NCBI GenBank assembly: GCA_003956705.1 | Contig: QZCP01000113.1 | Span: 185,732-249,731, forward strand | Direction of reading: 5' to 3' | Length of the DNA: 64,000 nucleotides | Source of the DNA: Brevipalpus yothersi | Lineage: Eukaryota > Arthropoda > Arachnida > Trombidiformes > Tenuipalpidae | Shown: positions 50,522 to 64,000 of the stretch, one piece after another | Numbering within the stretch: the first letter of the stretch is position 1 | Layout of the letters: every line of letters begins with the position of its first letter | Program-made: the position numbers and the translations under genes | The notes under the pieces: generated by a model | Seen by the model: the letters and a program-made list of their open reading frames with translations, nothing else | Databases searched by the model: none | What the model was told of the DNA's origin: nothing

Positions 50522-51640
50522 AGTGGAAGATAAAGCCTGGAGAAAACTCATCGTATTCTGATTGATGAAGTGTTATCCTCCATGCAAATCGCCTTGAGAG
50601 CGATAGGAATATAATTATTATTGCTGTGAGAGAGAAACGGTGAAAGTTCTCATTCTGAGTCTTCGCGAGACTTGTAATTCTACTGGAATAGAAACACAGT
50701 CCATTTTCAATGTCTTATCACTTAGTTTTTCTCTCTCTCTAGTTTTAACATTTTACAGACATAAATAACCTTTTTACTGAATTCCACTTCAATTTCAAGG
50801 AATGTGAAAAGAGAGAATCAAGTGTATGTGCCAATTGGAAGAGCCTCAGGCTGACCAGCACCATTCTGTATAACTGTTATGCTTGATGATTTATATCCAT
50901 CTAGCAAATATTCAATCTAATGGATGATGTTTACTAGTTTGAGAAAGGTTTTCCAATTCGAGGTTCATCAAAGATTGAGCCACCCTCATCACAGTAATTC
51001 AAGTTTATAAACATGAAATATAAAATACAATGTAAGAATAAAATTTTTCTAAAATTGAATGTTTTCTGAGATAGTTCTAACCCATTGATTACTGGGTGTT
51101 TGCAAGATGCTCAAGTTTTTGATGTCCATTTTCTAAGATGATCTCATCGATCCAAGCTTCTTTTGATCAGGCAATGAACACGAATTGATCAATATCTATG
51201 GAATAATTTGCCTAGTTCATTTGGATGACAAACTGTGAATCATTTTCTCTCCATTTCAAGTTCATACGATAAAAAAGGCGACTATATTTGTGCACGCATA
51301 TCGAATTGCAAACACTGGATCAGATAAATCAAGACTACTACCAATGAATTCTAGTAAACTGTCATCTCCTGCAATCGATCAATTTGAATATGTTCAGCTG
51401 AACATTTATCGTTGCAATCGTAGCTTTGCTCTTCTGGACGAGCATCATATTCATATTATATTCATATATTGCCATCGGTCTAACCAAGACCAGCTCCAGA
51501 CTGGGTGGCTTATATTTATCAAGCTGATTTGATTAACAAATAGTTGACTTTATGTGGCCTCTTGTTAATATGGGAGAGTTAAGCAAGCAGTTTCCGTTGA
51601 AGCTAGAACAAGCTTCCCGATTACCGTTATATTGATTTTT

Positions 51641-51701
<61 letters not shown>

Positions 51702-54700
51702 ACTTCCCCTCACAAACACACAGGGCCTCATTGAAATTATAACTTAGCCATTCTAATTTATTCAATCTTTTGGTTTCTGAATTTTTATAAACACCATCAA
51801 TCTTCCTGAGAGAGTAATCAAAATACTTGCCTGAAGATAAATACAAAAAAAGAAGCACTCAATGCTCAAGATATGGTCAAATCTATCAATGTGAATGTAT
51901 ACAGTTTTCTAACGGTAAATTGAATACCTCCCATCATACTCATAAGACTTTAAGAGAAACCATTCGAAAGTGGTCCATGCATATTGTTATCTTACTCATA
52001 ATGAATCTCAGTGGCTTCAGAGCGATGACCAAATGAACTGATGATATGAAATACAATCTATGATGATAAAGATAATGATCACCAAAGCATGAGATCTCAA
52101 TTGTCTCACACATTGAATAGAACAAATGATAAGAATTTGAAATATCGATGAGGCTTGTTCCGGTCGAAAGTTTCACACGCTTACCTACCCAACATGATTC
52201 ACTTCATTTCGATATGCTTGATTGACATTAGTGTAAGAATGTATCTTGTAAGGCTGTCAATTAATCAGATTATGACAAAGCAGAAGATTACATTCTTTGC
52301 ATATTTGTGTGTGTGTATACCATCAATACGCTTGGATCATACTATCAATTGGACTCCTATAGTGATCATACAGACACCATGTACTATCAAAAATGATGGA
52401 CACAATTCTCGACATGTGTCATCGATTCATGGGTTGATGAATTTGATCATAAACTCTTTCACATCTACATTCCTCCATCATCACCCATGAATACATGATA
52501 GTGAAAGTGGCTGTAGTGGAAATTTTTTCTTTCTCGCCATTCCAATCATCAAACACAAGCCTCCAGCCATAGTCGACACATTTGAATGGCTTGAATTCAA
52601 TGGCAAATAAATCAAATCGAATCGAAACAGTAGCCAAAATTGATTGGCCAACAGTTGATGATTGAAATGATCGTTTAGATAGGGACAGCATCAAGAAAAA
52701 GGATGGAGTAAAAAAGTATCACTGTATATGTGTTCATGTATTCATGTGAACGCTAATCGAAATGGAAATTGCGGTGAAGGTTAAATTTAAGGTAAAACTA
52801 CTTTGGCCAACGTTTGTGTCGATTGTTCTTCTCCTTTCGCTTCCTATTCATTTAGTGTGTGTGTATATGTGTATGTGTTTATGTGATGAAAAATTCTTTT
52901 CTTCTTGGCGAAATGTTTCCCGCTATCGACCTTAACCACAATATTAGCGCATTTCCGCGCTTACCGTTATGTGAATGTGTGTATGTGTTTTCGGGAGAAT
53001 AGTTTTGCCTTCCAAAATGGATCAGGAAAGTGAATTTATCTTACGTAACAAAATGTATTGCTTGTGGGTGGTTATATAACGGCTCTTCTTTCACATGTAT
53101 CATATATATATACATACATTTCAGCGTAGGCTAACATGCAGAAACATATGCTTTATTGTGACAATAATTAGTATAATGAATCCAAGGAATGTTCATTGTG
53201 TGTGTTTGTGTGATGGTTAGATTGAGAAAATTTGTGCCAGTTATAATATAATGAATATAAACATATACATACACAAAAGAGATGAATATTTAGCCATGAA
53301 TAAATACCCGAATAGGCTTTAGTGATGATGATATGAACAAATTAGCGCAAACAGGTAGATTCATTTTAGCTGTTAAGATATGGTAACTTAGTCTATCAGT
53401 TGGCTAAGGTGGTTGTATATATAATGATAATTATAGTGAAACAAAATTTTTGGATTTACAATCGTAATATCGCCACGGATGATGTGAATTAATGAATATT
53501 CGAAATAAGCATCCAAAAAGAGCTCAACAAGTGATCTTGAAATTCTTTTCCGCTGACGATCCAAGTTAGATAGAATTAATTATGTTTACCACGATAATAT
53601 TACATACACATCTGATTAACCATACATTTTTCCATGCTCTTGAAACTGCTTACAGAATGTCTACACACAGTGGAAAGGTGTATATTCTCAGTCTAAAAAA
53701 ATAGAAAAGATTATTCTAGTTAATTATAATAGTGGCAAAAATTCGAAACTTATCGAAATTCAAAGCACATACACGCTTTTACTGTGATTTCAATGAAATT
53801 TTACTCAATATTTTTTCTTTTATATTTATCAAATGATGCTGCTCACACTACTACTTCCAGTTGCTGAGGAGAAATAGAGAGATTCTTCCAAGTGATAATG
53901 ATAATTTTCACAGGCGTTCACTTGTCATCATCAAAATTCTAAGCCATTAGCTGAGTTTCAGGATCTATCTTGTAACAAAAAGAGAGATATTCCAACCTCA
54001 GAGAGAAAAAAAAGCCCCATCAGCTTAATTACGTTACCTTAAATCAAGTTTTATTTTCTTCTATTCTCAGAAAACTCTCAGAATATGTGTGTGTATACAA
54101 GTTGCTTTTTCTTTATGCATATGAAAATTATCACTCAGCTGTTGGGCTTAGGCTCAGTTTGCGGTCTCGCCCATGTATATCGTGTGTATGTATGTGTGTA
54201 GAGGTATATCTTTTGGCCTTTTTCTTAGCTCAACATGATTTCAATGTGTTCGACCTTGTGGCTACTACATCAACTACTATTACAACTACTACACTATCCA
54301 CTATTACTGGCTAGTACCATGTACACTAGTACTATTAAGAAAAACTTTTTGTCTTTGAACATTTTTCTATTTAAGAGGAGAGAGAAGCTTACACATACAG
54401 AGAGACTATTATCTTTTTCTCACTTTTGACGTCTTATTTTTCATTGGAAAAATATCTTCACAAAGAGTTTTCGTTATTTTCAATGAAATTTTCAAGGAGT
54501 ACATACATGTAATCTTGACATGAGGAGCGGAATTTTCTACCGGAATTTTGAGAGGAAAATCAACCTCTTTGCCCAAACAAAGGGAAGAGCTTTTGATGAG
54601 CAAATTTGTGCTAAGCAACTATAACAAAAATGAAAGGAATCCATGGAACTTGTGGTGATTATTCTGTGATGAGAGCTGGAAGAGAGAAAAAAGCATTGAG

Positions 54701-57700
54701 AAGAGTTCAAAAAATCTCCATGAAAGAAAGAGAGAGAGAAGAATCTACATGTACCATTCAGATAAGTTCCGTTTTTCCCCTTCTTCTTAGTTTTATGATT
54801 TCGACATCTTTCATGGTACATATAGCAATCAATATGTGTATATATACAAACTTTGATGAATGCATGAAATGAGTAGCTTGTATGTGTTTGAATGCTTTTT
54901 TGGCTGCTTCCATCATCATCAGTAGGGATTAGTTGACATGAATCTGATTATTTTCCAAAATATAGAAGGCATCTTCAAAATACATGATTGAGCACTTGTT
55001 GGGTCATAAATAAAATCCGTGAATAGATTGTTGAACGCTGGCAAAAGTTGAAATAATAGCCTTGCCATGAAATGATACTTGAATCATGCCATGTTCTTTT
55101 TCACTTTCTCTTTAGCAAACACGCAATATAAGGCCCAACAATTTGAAATTTTTCATTCTAATTTTCATGAATCCTATCTCTTCTCATTCACTCCTCTTTG
55201 CTTCATAGCGATACTATCGTAAGTTCTTTCAATTCTATCTTGTTTCTGAGATCATGAATGGAAAGCATATTAAACTGAGTCTCATCTTCTTAAGTGGGCT
55301 CGAATTGGAATGGAAGATGTATAAATTGAAAATTTTCAAAGTATTTTTATCGGGAAGATGAATTTTTTATAGCAAAATATTCTACTGTTTGGCGCGTATA
55401 TTCGATAGTTTTCGTCCTGTTGCTTCAATACAACAATGATCTGATTGTTTTGAGAGAACATTTGATTATAGTAAGTACAAGTGTTAGGGCCTATTTGATC
55501 AGACAAATCGATTTCACACAATTCTGATGAATCGAATAAAAAAATTTACATCAATATTTCTCTTCCGATTTTGATGATATAAATTTGGCCAAGTACATAA
55601 TTTCGAATTTTTTCACACCAATATAATGTGATTCATTATGACATTATCAACTAACTATTGGTCAAAAAACTTTTCCCTTCACTGAGCTTGCCTTTGTTTT
55701 TGCATTCCTAAATACTGATCACACACAATAAAATCAAGAATGTTAAGACAAAATGATAGTCGTTTGGCCATAACTTGTAGATCATGATCATGAATGGTCA
55801 AAGCTTACCAACAATTCATTTTTGAACGATAATCGAATGATTTGATCAATTGATGGAACACATGATCAGCGTTCCACAGCAATCGTACACACCATGAAAA
55901 AAAGGGGACTGTCTTGAGGTCAATTCGTAAAACGTCAGGAAAAGGGTTTGTCCTGTATTTTTTTTACCAACTTTTGAATTGAATTCCTCTTCAACAAGTT
56001 GTAGGTATTTGATGTGAATTCCAAGGCGCGATATATTCATCAGCCATCATGGTGGCGGTGATTCTCGACCGGACCTGTTAACCATCATCATCAGCAACAT
56101 CAGAAGATCCATTATAATTATATTCTTGATCGTTGATCAGAACAAGATTTGGCCTTTGAGACTTTGAATTTCACTTTCTCTCTTCCTCTTTCTACTCCTT
56201 ACTTCTTATTCGATGTATGATGATCACGAATCATCTTCACCAAAAGCTATCATCATCATGAATTTTTCTTATTCTTTTATCCATTATATATACCTTTGAA
56301 TATGAACACACACACACACACATGTATATATATAAATGTTCCACTGAAAAGTTCATTTTTCACAAGCCCATTCATGTTACTGGCTCACTTTCTTGACCGT
56401 TGACAACCAAATATTAAGGCCATTTTTCCAATATGAATGGAGTGCCTGATGGTCACTTGATCAATAGCCATTCTGGTCATCATCATGATGATGATGTTGA
56501 AATATTTTTTGAAAGCGGAAAAAGTGTAGTATGATATAGTATGTATATGAGATACAGTTTTCCGGTGTGAAACTGACAATTGGAATTGGAATAAGTGACC
56601 TGATATTCAGATCATTCAGATTGATATGCGTGAAATGAAGACATGATGACGATGATGATGATCGAACTTGATCGGTGTATTCAGTTGATCATGTTCCACA
56701 TCTGAATGAAGATCAAGTGTGTGTGTGTATGGTGCTTAGATGTTATCATTTACCGAAGACATGTTCACCATCATCATTTAAATAAGAATGTGTATACAGT
56801 GTATATACCTTCATGGGGATGATTCTTGGAGAAAAAACCCTGTATCTATCGAAGAATGTGATGATGACGAAATTTAAAATTCATATGACATAATGATGAA
56901 AGTAATTATCATCATTCATGTGGAAAAAGAGTCCAATAATAGGCAATAGATTCAGATGTAGAGAAGTTGGACCAAAGTGTGATCGAAATCAAACTTTTAT
57001 GACTTTCAGTTTTTATTTGCTGTTAAACTGTAATTTAAGAGAGAAGAAAAAGAAATTTAAAAGACTGATCAGTCGATTAGAATTCAGTATCAAGGAAAAG
57101 AATCTTTTTGACAAGGATGGATGGCAAGAAGAAGAGTCAGATTTGTCATCACTTTCATCATCATATTCCAATTCAGTATGACATTGCGATTATATACGAT
57201 TCATCAGCCACTCTCCTCATGATTAGCTACAATTTTCTAATGAGCTTCATCATAAACACCAAGATTTAACTCACATTCCAAGTGTATGTGATTGAAAATG
57301 CTGGAACACTTGGAATCGATATTTGAAACATTTGATTGCTTACACCCAAATTGAGCTTAATCACTTAATTGGTCATTTTTTCGAATATGACTTTATCCCA
57401 TGAAAGTTTAATTTTTCCTCTTTCTCTCTGATTTTGATTCAAATCAATTCGAAATATTTAGCGCTTGATAATTTTCTTGCACTCTATTGAAATGAACTTC
57501 CCAGAGTGATAATTTATCTCACTTCCAACTTTCCTTCAGTTTTGTTCAATCAGAAAGTTCCAAATTAGTTTTTTGCAATCAGCAATAACTTGCCTCTGGA
57601 AATTCCTGTGGAAATGTAAGAGTATTTCTCGGAAAACCGAGTTCTGATTACAAGAATCCCAAATGATTACCATCATTAATTCACTCAAATCGAAGCACAA

Positions 57701-58269
57701 CAGCAAGATCATCATGTATCTATCAGTTTTGTGGAATCTTGTTCTCTGTTGCTAATCGAATGTATTCTTGAGTGAGAATCACAATTTTTTCAACCCAAAA
57801 TACAGGATGGTAACAAGAATGATGAGAATATTTTTTGACATGATAAGTACCACTAACACCCATTGATCATCAATGGAAAGTGTCTTGTATACTCATGCCA
57901 TGGTGACCTTTAAACGTCAGAGCATCTCAACATGAAGCATCTCAGCCATTCAAATTATATCCTCTTTTCCGTACACATACACATACACATGAGAGGAAAA
58001 AAACAACAGAGAAACTAGTTTTTTTTATATTCTATAAAAAGAATTCAAAACCTTCCCAAAAGATAGTTGATATGTATACACGCAATTTGAGATGCTGTCC
58101 TCCTCTTCCATTCTCTTTCCTTTTTCTCTCTCTTTTATCCCACCGAAACGCCTCCAGGGCAAACGAAAGAAAAAAGTTCGTTACAACGAACTCAACTCAA
58201 TATTCCTGTGGTCAAACGATATATCAAATATCGTTCCATCCCTCCTCTTACAATTCGATACCTTTACTG

Positions 58270-58329
<60 letters not shown>

Positions 58330-61300
58330 GGTGGTGTTCTTTTCCCATTGATACTCTCTTACTCATCATCGAAAATTTTCTTCTAAATGATAACCAACTT
58401 CAATTATCATCTGTGTTCTCATGGCAAATGCACCTCCATCGGAAACACTCCTCACACAATCAGAATCAAGAATCGCGTGAAGCTTGAATGGAAAAAGTGT
58501 GAGCAATCAATGGACTGGTCTGATGATGAGTTGAAAAGAGGAGAAGAAAGAGAGAAAGAAAGATGTATAAGTATTGAGGAGAAAAGGATGTAAGCTGAAG
58601 AGGGAGGAGAGAGAGAAAGATGTGAATTTGAATTATCAACATCTTCTTGGTGAAAACATTTGACCAGTTCCTTTCACTCCCTCTTTCTTCATACTCTTTC
58701 ATGCAGCTTTTCTTTTTTTCTCTTTTTTCTTTTTAACTGGTTTACCTTGATGATGATTGGTATCTTAGGCATCAACAAAGTTCATTAGATGATATTTTCA
58801 ATTAGATGTCACGCAAATAGTGAGATAGAGAAAGAGAAAGTGGTGAGAATCTGTGGAACAGTAAATGATCTGTATTCAAACGTGAAAGTTGATTTCGACA
58901 ACACCATTCACATTCGTTCCCAAGTAGCATTGAAACATGATCTCACTTGGCTATGGCCAACTCGATGAATATTTACCACAATTTAATGATTTATAAAATA
59001 ATGATAATGATTCGAGAAAATCAATCAGATGAACACTCTCAGGATATTTGTTTCCTAATGTCCCCAAGTTGAGTGTACTTTGTAAAGGGAAAAAGGCCTG
59101 ATGTGTATTGAATTTTTATGTGTGAATTTCAATTTTCGATTCAAATTTTCTACTCTCTGTCGCACTAATGGTCATTACACGAAGTTTTCAGCCGGTAGCA
59201 ACAGCAGTACACAGGAAAAGTGACCACTGTTAATGGCCACTACATTTCAGACTATCGTCATTATCAATGATAACAACTTGAGTCCATTGGTCAGTACTAG
59301 TAGCCTTCATTCTGAGAGTAATCAGATATATACATACATTTTGGTCAGCTCCAAGTTCCAAGTGCTGAGGTGTTGAGAAGTTTGAAGACTTAGCAAAAAG
59401 AATGATTCACTTGTCTTAAATATTGATGATACTTGGTCATTTGAAACTCTTTCTCATGTAATTGGAAGCCAAGCCTTGATAAATTCGAAACCATCCATGA
59501 CATGGAAAAATATTCATGAATACTCCAATTCAAATGCTAACACACAATATATGTTCACTGAATTTTTCAAGTCCAACATCTTTCCACTTGACACACACTA
59601 TCATTAAGGGGCCGATTGTTTTTAATCACTTTTTCCTTTTCTCTTCTCCTTCTCATTACAGCTAATATACGATTATGTGTTCCTGAAGATTTAACCAAGG
59701 ATTGTCATACTATGGCCAATCTTTTCCCAGGCTTGATCACTTGTGTACCAGCAAAAGACAAGTAAGTTCATCATGATGAATTCTTTTTGGTTACCTTTAT
59801 CATCATTTAAAAAATTCGAATGCACAAGAATATTCGAAACACGCATCATTTCGTGTAAGTGTGTTTGTGTGTTTCTTTTTGAGGAGCAAAATTTTGGCGG
59901 CAAAATTTTGTTGTGTGTGTTTGGATAAATGTTCTGACATGACAGAATATTTTCAGTGTACAAAAGATTGTTTTTTGGAAAACTATTTTCATGGTCTTGC
60001 GTGATGCTGATAGATTATAATGATGAAAAATACCCTACGACATACTTTGCTTTTGATGATAATCCCTACGCACTGTCTGGTATGTGTGTGCATTTTGTAG
60101 GATAAATGATAAGATGAGATTAGTTGAAAAGATTCAAGTGACTAACAAGATGATGATGATCAAGAATGTTTGTTCATTGAGAGATATTGAAAAAGACAGA
60201 AAAAAAATGGCAAAGAGAACACATTAATCTGATTGTCTACACCTACTCGTGATCATTTAATATGATGAAAATAACATTGTGTACATGAAGAGAAGGAATC
60301 ATTGAGAATCTTCTCTTGATCGAATGATAATGGTGATGATATATTGGGAATCAGTATAATGTTTTCACCATTATTTGTGATTAGATAGGGAAAAGAAATG
60401 CGAAGTCAGTATTGTGTAAAAAATCTTACGACTCTTGAAACAAAACCCAAGATAGTCGATCAGTTTGATGGTTATTTACTGTTATTTACTTTCGCTCTTT
60501 CTTTCTTCTCATGAAAGTCCAATCTTGTCATCATTCAGATTATGATAATCACAATGACAATCTTGATTATAAAAAGTCATTCAATAGTCGATAATGTTAA
60601 AAGAGTTGGTCAAACTCATTCGATATTATTCCTTATTCTTTTTGTGTATATGCGTTCCCCTGAAATCACTAAAGTTGGATGCTTACTACTAAAAGTTTTG
60701 TCTTCTTCTCCTTCAAATGTGGGTTGAATAAAGTACTTTCCCTAGACCAGTAATTAGCCTTGAGATGTCAAGTAGTCAAAGTATGGAATGTTTATGAGAC
60801 AAAAGGAATCGAGAATCGATAATCGATAATCGAGAAGGAAACAAAAAAGAGTTAAGGAACTTGGCAAGATAGATTGAAGATGGACAGAAAGAGAAAGGCC
60901 AATATGAGTGGTCAAACGTGTTTGAGTAAAATTTTAGTGGATTCATTCCATCTCATCTATTGATGAATACAATACAAATTTTTCGAAGCCATTATTTTAC
61001 AATCGATTCATTCTCTCTCTCTATCTCAACCTCAATCATCAGCATTCCGAATGCTACTGGCTGGGATGATGAATTCCTCTTGGTGTAGACTACTGACCGC
61101 TTCCGAATAATTTGATAGTGATTCATGCTCACTTTTATGCAACAATAATCGATTAAAAAGGGTGAAAAAATTTGATAGCCCAGCTCATATACACACTTTA
61201 ATTCCTGTAATTTAGTTTTTGGGAAGAAGAAGAAGATTTTTTTTCCACTCTTCATCTTCCTCCTGCTTCTTCATATATTCTACCTGAAATGATAATGATG

Positions 61301-62657
61301 AAAGAAAAGTGGAGAAAAAAAATTCCACCCTGAAATGATTGGAATCAGGATGAATCAAGAGAGAGGAAAGACATGATAATTTAGACTGATTGGCTTTGGA
61401 AGATGAGATCAGTTTCATGTTTCACCGGTTTGTGAGTATTGCTATTGATACATGGCAATATTTTGGCTGACATGATAAAATATGTTTGCAAAACATATAC
61501 ATATTGAATGTGGCAACATGAAAATTGTATCCGAAAATTGGTGAGGAATGAGATTCATTCACAATTTTATCATCATCTCACTTTTCATATTTGCAATCAT
61601 AAGCGGAAGCTCATGAATCAGAATAATCAAAGTTTACCATCGATGAATGAGAAAAGGAAGAGTTACAGAGAAATGATTATGATGAAATACCGTGTGGATG
61701 ATTCTGATAGTAAACTATCAATTTGTGTGAATTGTTAACAATACTCACAATTTATCTTTCATGAGCCTCCATTTGAGTGAATTTTTTTCTCGAAAGGACA
61801 ATCTCGATCTGAACCAGTCAATTACTATGCAGAGCTTAATATTTATCTGTTGAACTTTAACATGGATATGGGTGATATTTGATGGCATCAATTGTCGAAA
61901 GATGAGGAAAAAATATTATGAAAAAAGCTCATCAAACTGATCAAGTTTATCGATCAGATGAACTCAATCGACGCTTTTGGTACAAGCAATTTGATTGAAA
62001 TGAACTTCTTATCTTTCTTCTGGGACATCAATTTTGTAGAAATTAATCCAGTTGTAAAAGCTCAATAAAATCAATCAAAATTCATCAATTAAGATGAAAA
62101 ATTCAGGATGATCATTATACAAAAAACTTTTTTCCTCCAACATTCTGATCCTGAAAGGGAATTAATTTTTTCCTCTTCTATTGTTTCAATCAACAGATTT
62201 GCATGTATGGGCACAATAGCTCGTGGTGAAGCGGACACAATGAATGTTGACCCTGAAGATCTTTACTTAGCTGGATCAATATTCGGTTTGGAACCATTTT
62301 TGATGGAAGAATATGATAAAAGTGAGTGTGTAAACTGATTATCATTTTGAAATAATAACTGTAATCCTTGCAATTAATCAAAATTTCTCACTTTTGCAGG
62401 ACGATATCGATATGGCGCCGCTGTTTTGATTCCCAAGAACAGTGATATTGTTAGAATTTCTGATTTAAGAGGCAAGACATCATGTCACACCGGCTATGGT
62501 CGAAATGCTGGCTTCTACATGCCTCTGGGAAATCTAATCAACCAGAGAGTTATGCAACGTGATTGCAGAGGCTTACTTCAAACTACTGAGAACTTTTTTC
62601 ATCGAAGTTGTCTTCCTGGTCGATGGTCAAAAGATCCTCTGGTAGATATGATGTTGA
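44897..62657 (+). CDS. Tsf: Transferrin-family protein, 5' part (4 exons seen; continues beyond the window)
   Basis: Secreted or surface iron-binding protein of the transferrin family. Exons: 44897-45020 (possibly from 44813), 59662-59761, 62197-62321 and 62400-62657, with phases 1, 2, 1 and an open phase-1 donor (A|GTAAGT) at the end. Exon 1 gives a signal peptide (IAILIAVIVSFFLATTHAQ). Exons 2-4 give the start of an N-lobe: RLCVPEDLTKDC, then EADTMNVDPEDLYLAG with the Asp at the Asp63 iron-ligand place, RYGAAVLIPK with Tyr at the Tyr95 place, and GKTSCHTGYGRNAGF, which carries the Thr and Arg that hold the carbonate anion. The remaining ligands (Tyr188 and His249) and any second lobe would lie downstream of the window. 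Intron 1 is 14.6 kb and contains an assembly gap. The join of exon 1 to exon 2 rests on phase and on the signal peptide. The subgroup (Tsf1, Tsf2 or melanotransferrin) is unresolved. Confidence 0.85.
45891..45919. repeat. (CT)n microsatellite in transferrin intron 1
   Basis: About 14 units. Confidence 0.9.
47694..48228. repeat. (CT)n microsatellite interrupted by the assembly gap
   Basis: About 30 CT units up to 47753 and about 43 more from 48143. Probably one very long array. Confidence 0.9.
47754..48140. other. Assembly gap (387 Ns) between two CT microsatellites
   Basis: A run of Ns inside transferrin intron 1. The left edge is a (CT)n run from about 47694 and the right edge a (CT)n run to about 48228. 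The gap is probably a longer or compound CT repeat that the assembly could not cross. The true length is unknown. Confidence 0.95.
49320..49378. repeat. (GA)n microsatellite in transferrin intron 1
   Basis: About 28 pure units. Confidence 0.95.
50459..50520. repeat. (CT)n microsatellite in transferrin intron 1
   Basis: About 30 pure units. Confidence 0.95.
51643..51694. repeat. (CT)n microsatellite in transferrin intron 1
   Basis: About 25 pure units. Confidence 0.95.
56306..56322. repeat. Short (AC)n repeat in transferrin intron 1
   Basis: About eight AC units followed by TATATATA. Confidence 0.75.
58274..58327. repeat. (CT)n microsatellite in transferrin intron 1
   Basis: About 26 pure units, 1.3 kb before the exon 2 acceptor. 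Confidence 0.95.
59762..62196. other. Transferrin intron 2 (2.4 kb)
   Basis: AT-rich, without long arrays. The protein reads smoothly across it (AKDK then FACMG), so no intervening exon is needed. Confidence 0.6.
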
Positions 62658-64000
62658 GTAAGTATGCATATCCTGGTGGAGAAGAGAGAGAGATTTATAA
62701 TCAGGAAAAATGTTATCATCTTTAATGGGGGGTATTTCATCATGAAGATGACATTGGAAGTAATCAGAGTGATGACAGAAATGACGTCTTTATATTGATA
62801 TGGAAAAAAAATTGCTGATTCGGGAACATAAGTTAGGAGAAATAGACAATTCTAGATAGGATAAGATGAATTTTCATGATAATGTTGAAGAGATTACACA
62901 TGGTGAGAGCTTGTTTTTCCATACCAATCGAAAATAATGCCAATGTTCGAATATGAGCCTTAATGGTAATGAACTTTGTATATTAAAATGAGAGAGAGAG
63001 ATTCCATACGTTCTTCATGGTGTTGATCATGAAACTCGAATACATACAGATTCACTTGCCTCACCCACAAAACCGCAAGCAATTAAAAACGCTAGACAAG
63101 CTTATAACTTGAGGTTATCCGTTGGGTGGTGAGTATGAATATCAGCCTCTGATGATGATAAATATTTTTTCATCTCTCTTGGTATTCTGGCCTGATAATG
63201 TTGGGCGTTGTGGAGGACGATGTCTTTCTCTCTCTTCTCATATGAGCATCATTATTTTTTTTTTCGAAAATTTTTGTTATCAAAAAAATTTTCATGATGT
63301 TAGTGGAAGTTTACGAATAGAGTGATCAAATGACACACTCGAAAGAATTTCGGGAATCTGAGAGTATCTGAGAAAAAAGGAATCATACCAAATGTCTTTT
63401 CATCCTTCAACTCGACAAACCATCTTGATGGAATGATATTGGACATCTTGTTAGATGAGAGAAAGAAAAAATTATCATCAACATTATCAAATTTTGTTCA
63501 CCCAAGATGCTGTTCAAGTGTATGCACATCAATAGACTGAATCTTGATGTAATGTTATCCAAATGAGGCAAATGAGGTTGGTAGGCAAAATTAAGCAACG
63601 GTTGCCAGTTTAGTAATGTACATCGAATGATGTACAAGGCGAACAGTACCTATGCTGTATGAATGTTGAAACTAAACAGTAGCTCATTCTATTGATAAGT
63701 GTGAAGTAAAAATGACAAAAGCATAAAAATAGTCTCGGAATAGGGTACTGATAGATAGATAGATGATTTGCATAAAATTTTTGGATTGATTGAACAGAAG
63801 GTCTTTGAATATGCAAAGAAGAAAGAAAGAAAGAAAGAGAGAGAGTAAGAAAAGTAAAAGTCGAGGATAAACTTGTCAAATTCATGATAGTGGGCTTTAA
63901 AGATGAGACCTTGGCGCCAAAATACTCGGGAATCAGTATTCATGATTATTATTTCAAATCAACCGATAGCATATCGATAATTTTCCATGGTTTTTTCGCT
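62658..64000. other. Transferrin intron 4, start only
   Basis: Follows the open donor A|GTAAGT of exon 4. No next exon could be recognised before the window ends, so the rest of the gene lies to the right. Confidence 0.5.
63818..63846. repeat. (GAAA)n/(GA)n short repeat
   Basis: About four GAAA units running into GA, downstream of the last visible transferrin exon. Confidence 0.8.

Larger units (their letters stand above)
45021..59661. other. Transferrin intron 1 (14.6 kb)
   Basis: Bounded by donor T|GTAAGT and acceptor ATTACAG. It contains at least five CT/GA arrays and the assembly gap. No nested gene could be supported on either strand. Part of the sequence is missing in the gap. Confidence 0.6.

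Noticed and set aside
56918..57181. 87-codon Lys/Ser-rich frame in transferrin intron 1
   Set aside because: Composition could be a last exon, but no good acceptor precedes it and no domain is recognisable.
63122..63325. Cys-containing frame (GRCGGRC) after transferrin exon 4
   Set aside because: Considered as the next transferrin exon, but there is no acceptor in the right phase and the rest of the frame is not transferrin-like.

Overview
The window is nuclear DNA of a metazoan, most likely an arthropod. It is AT-rich, its genes are split by GT-AG introns, and it encodes an obstructor-type cuticle/peritrophic chitin-binding protein, a trypsin-like protease, a transferrin, a 4E-BP and a laminin alpha-like chain. 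An acariform mite is my best guess from the composition, intron style and gene set. That is inference; no rRNA or mitochondrial marker is present. Hallmarks of the window are the dense long (CT)n/(GA)n microsatellites (more than 20 tracts) and one assembly gap of Ns whose two edges both lie in CT repeats.

Nine protein genes can be supported. I joined exons by hand from splice-site phase and family conservation. Left to right: an adenosine-receptor-like GPCR (minus, 3 exons, 1168-8533); a three-domain obstructor-type chitin-binding protein (minus, 4 exons, 10868-12297); a trypsin-like serine protease (plus, 5 exons, 14250-15629); a short laminin alpha-like chain (minus, 2 exons, 16673-21342); an intronless GT10 alpha-1,3-fucosyltransferase (minus, 24375-25505); a 4E-BP translational repressor (minus, 3 exons, 32895-35293); an intronless Sema-PSI-IPT receptor resembling a plexin/MET ectodomain without an intracellular effector (plus, 38097-41084); a small secreted His/Gly/Pro-rich protein (plus, 2 exons, 42208-42659); and the 5' part of a transferrin (plus, 4 exons seen, 44897 to beyond 62657).

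The genes do not form an operon or an obvious pathway. Several act at or outside the cell surface (laminin-like chain, Sema-PSI-IPT receptor, chitin-binding protein, protease, transferrin), one acts in the Golgi and one in TOR-controlled translation. Between them are long non-coding stretches: introns of 2-15 kb, microsatellites, and a 300-bp palindromic MITE flanked by TA. The observations most worth a second look are the tail-less intronless Sema-PSI-IPT receptor, the minimal laminin-like chain (L4 domain, Thr-rich hinge, only two LG domains), the unrecognised secreted small protein, and the complete 4E-BP with a variant TOS motif on a tiny last exon.

Limits: no homology search or splice predictor was run. 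tRNAs and small ncRNAs were looked for only by eye and none was found. Short exons could easily be missed in the large introns and intergenic stretches.
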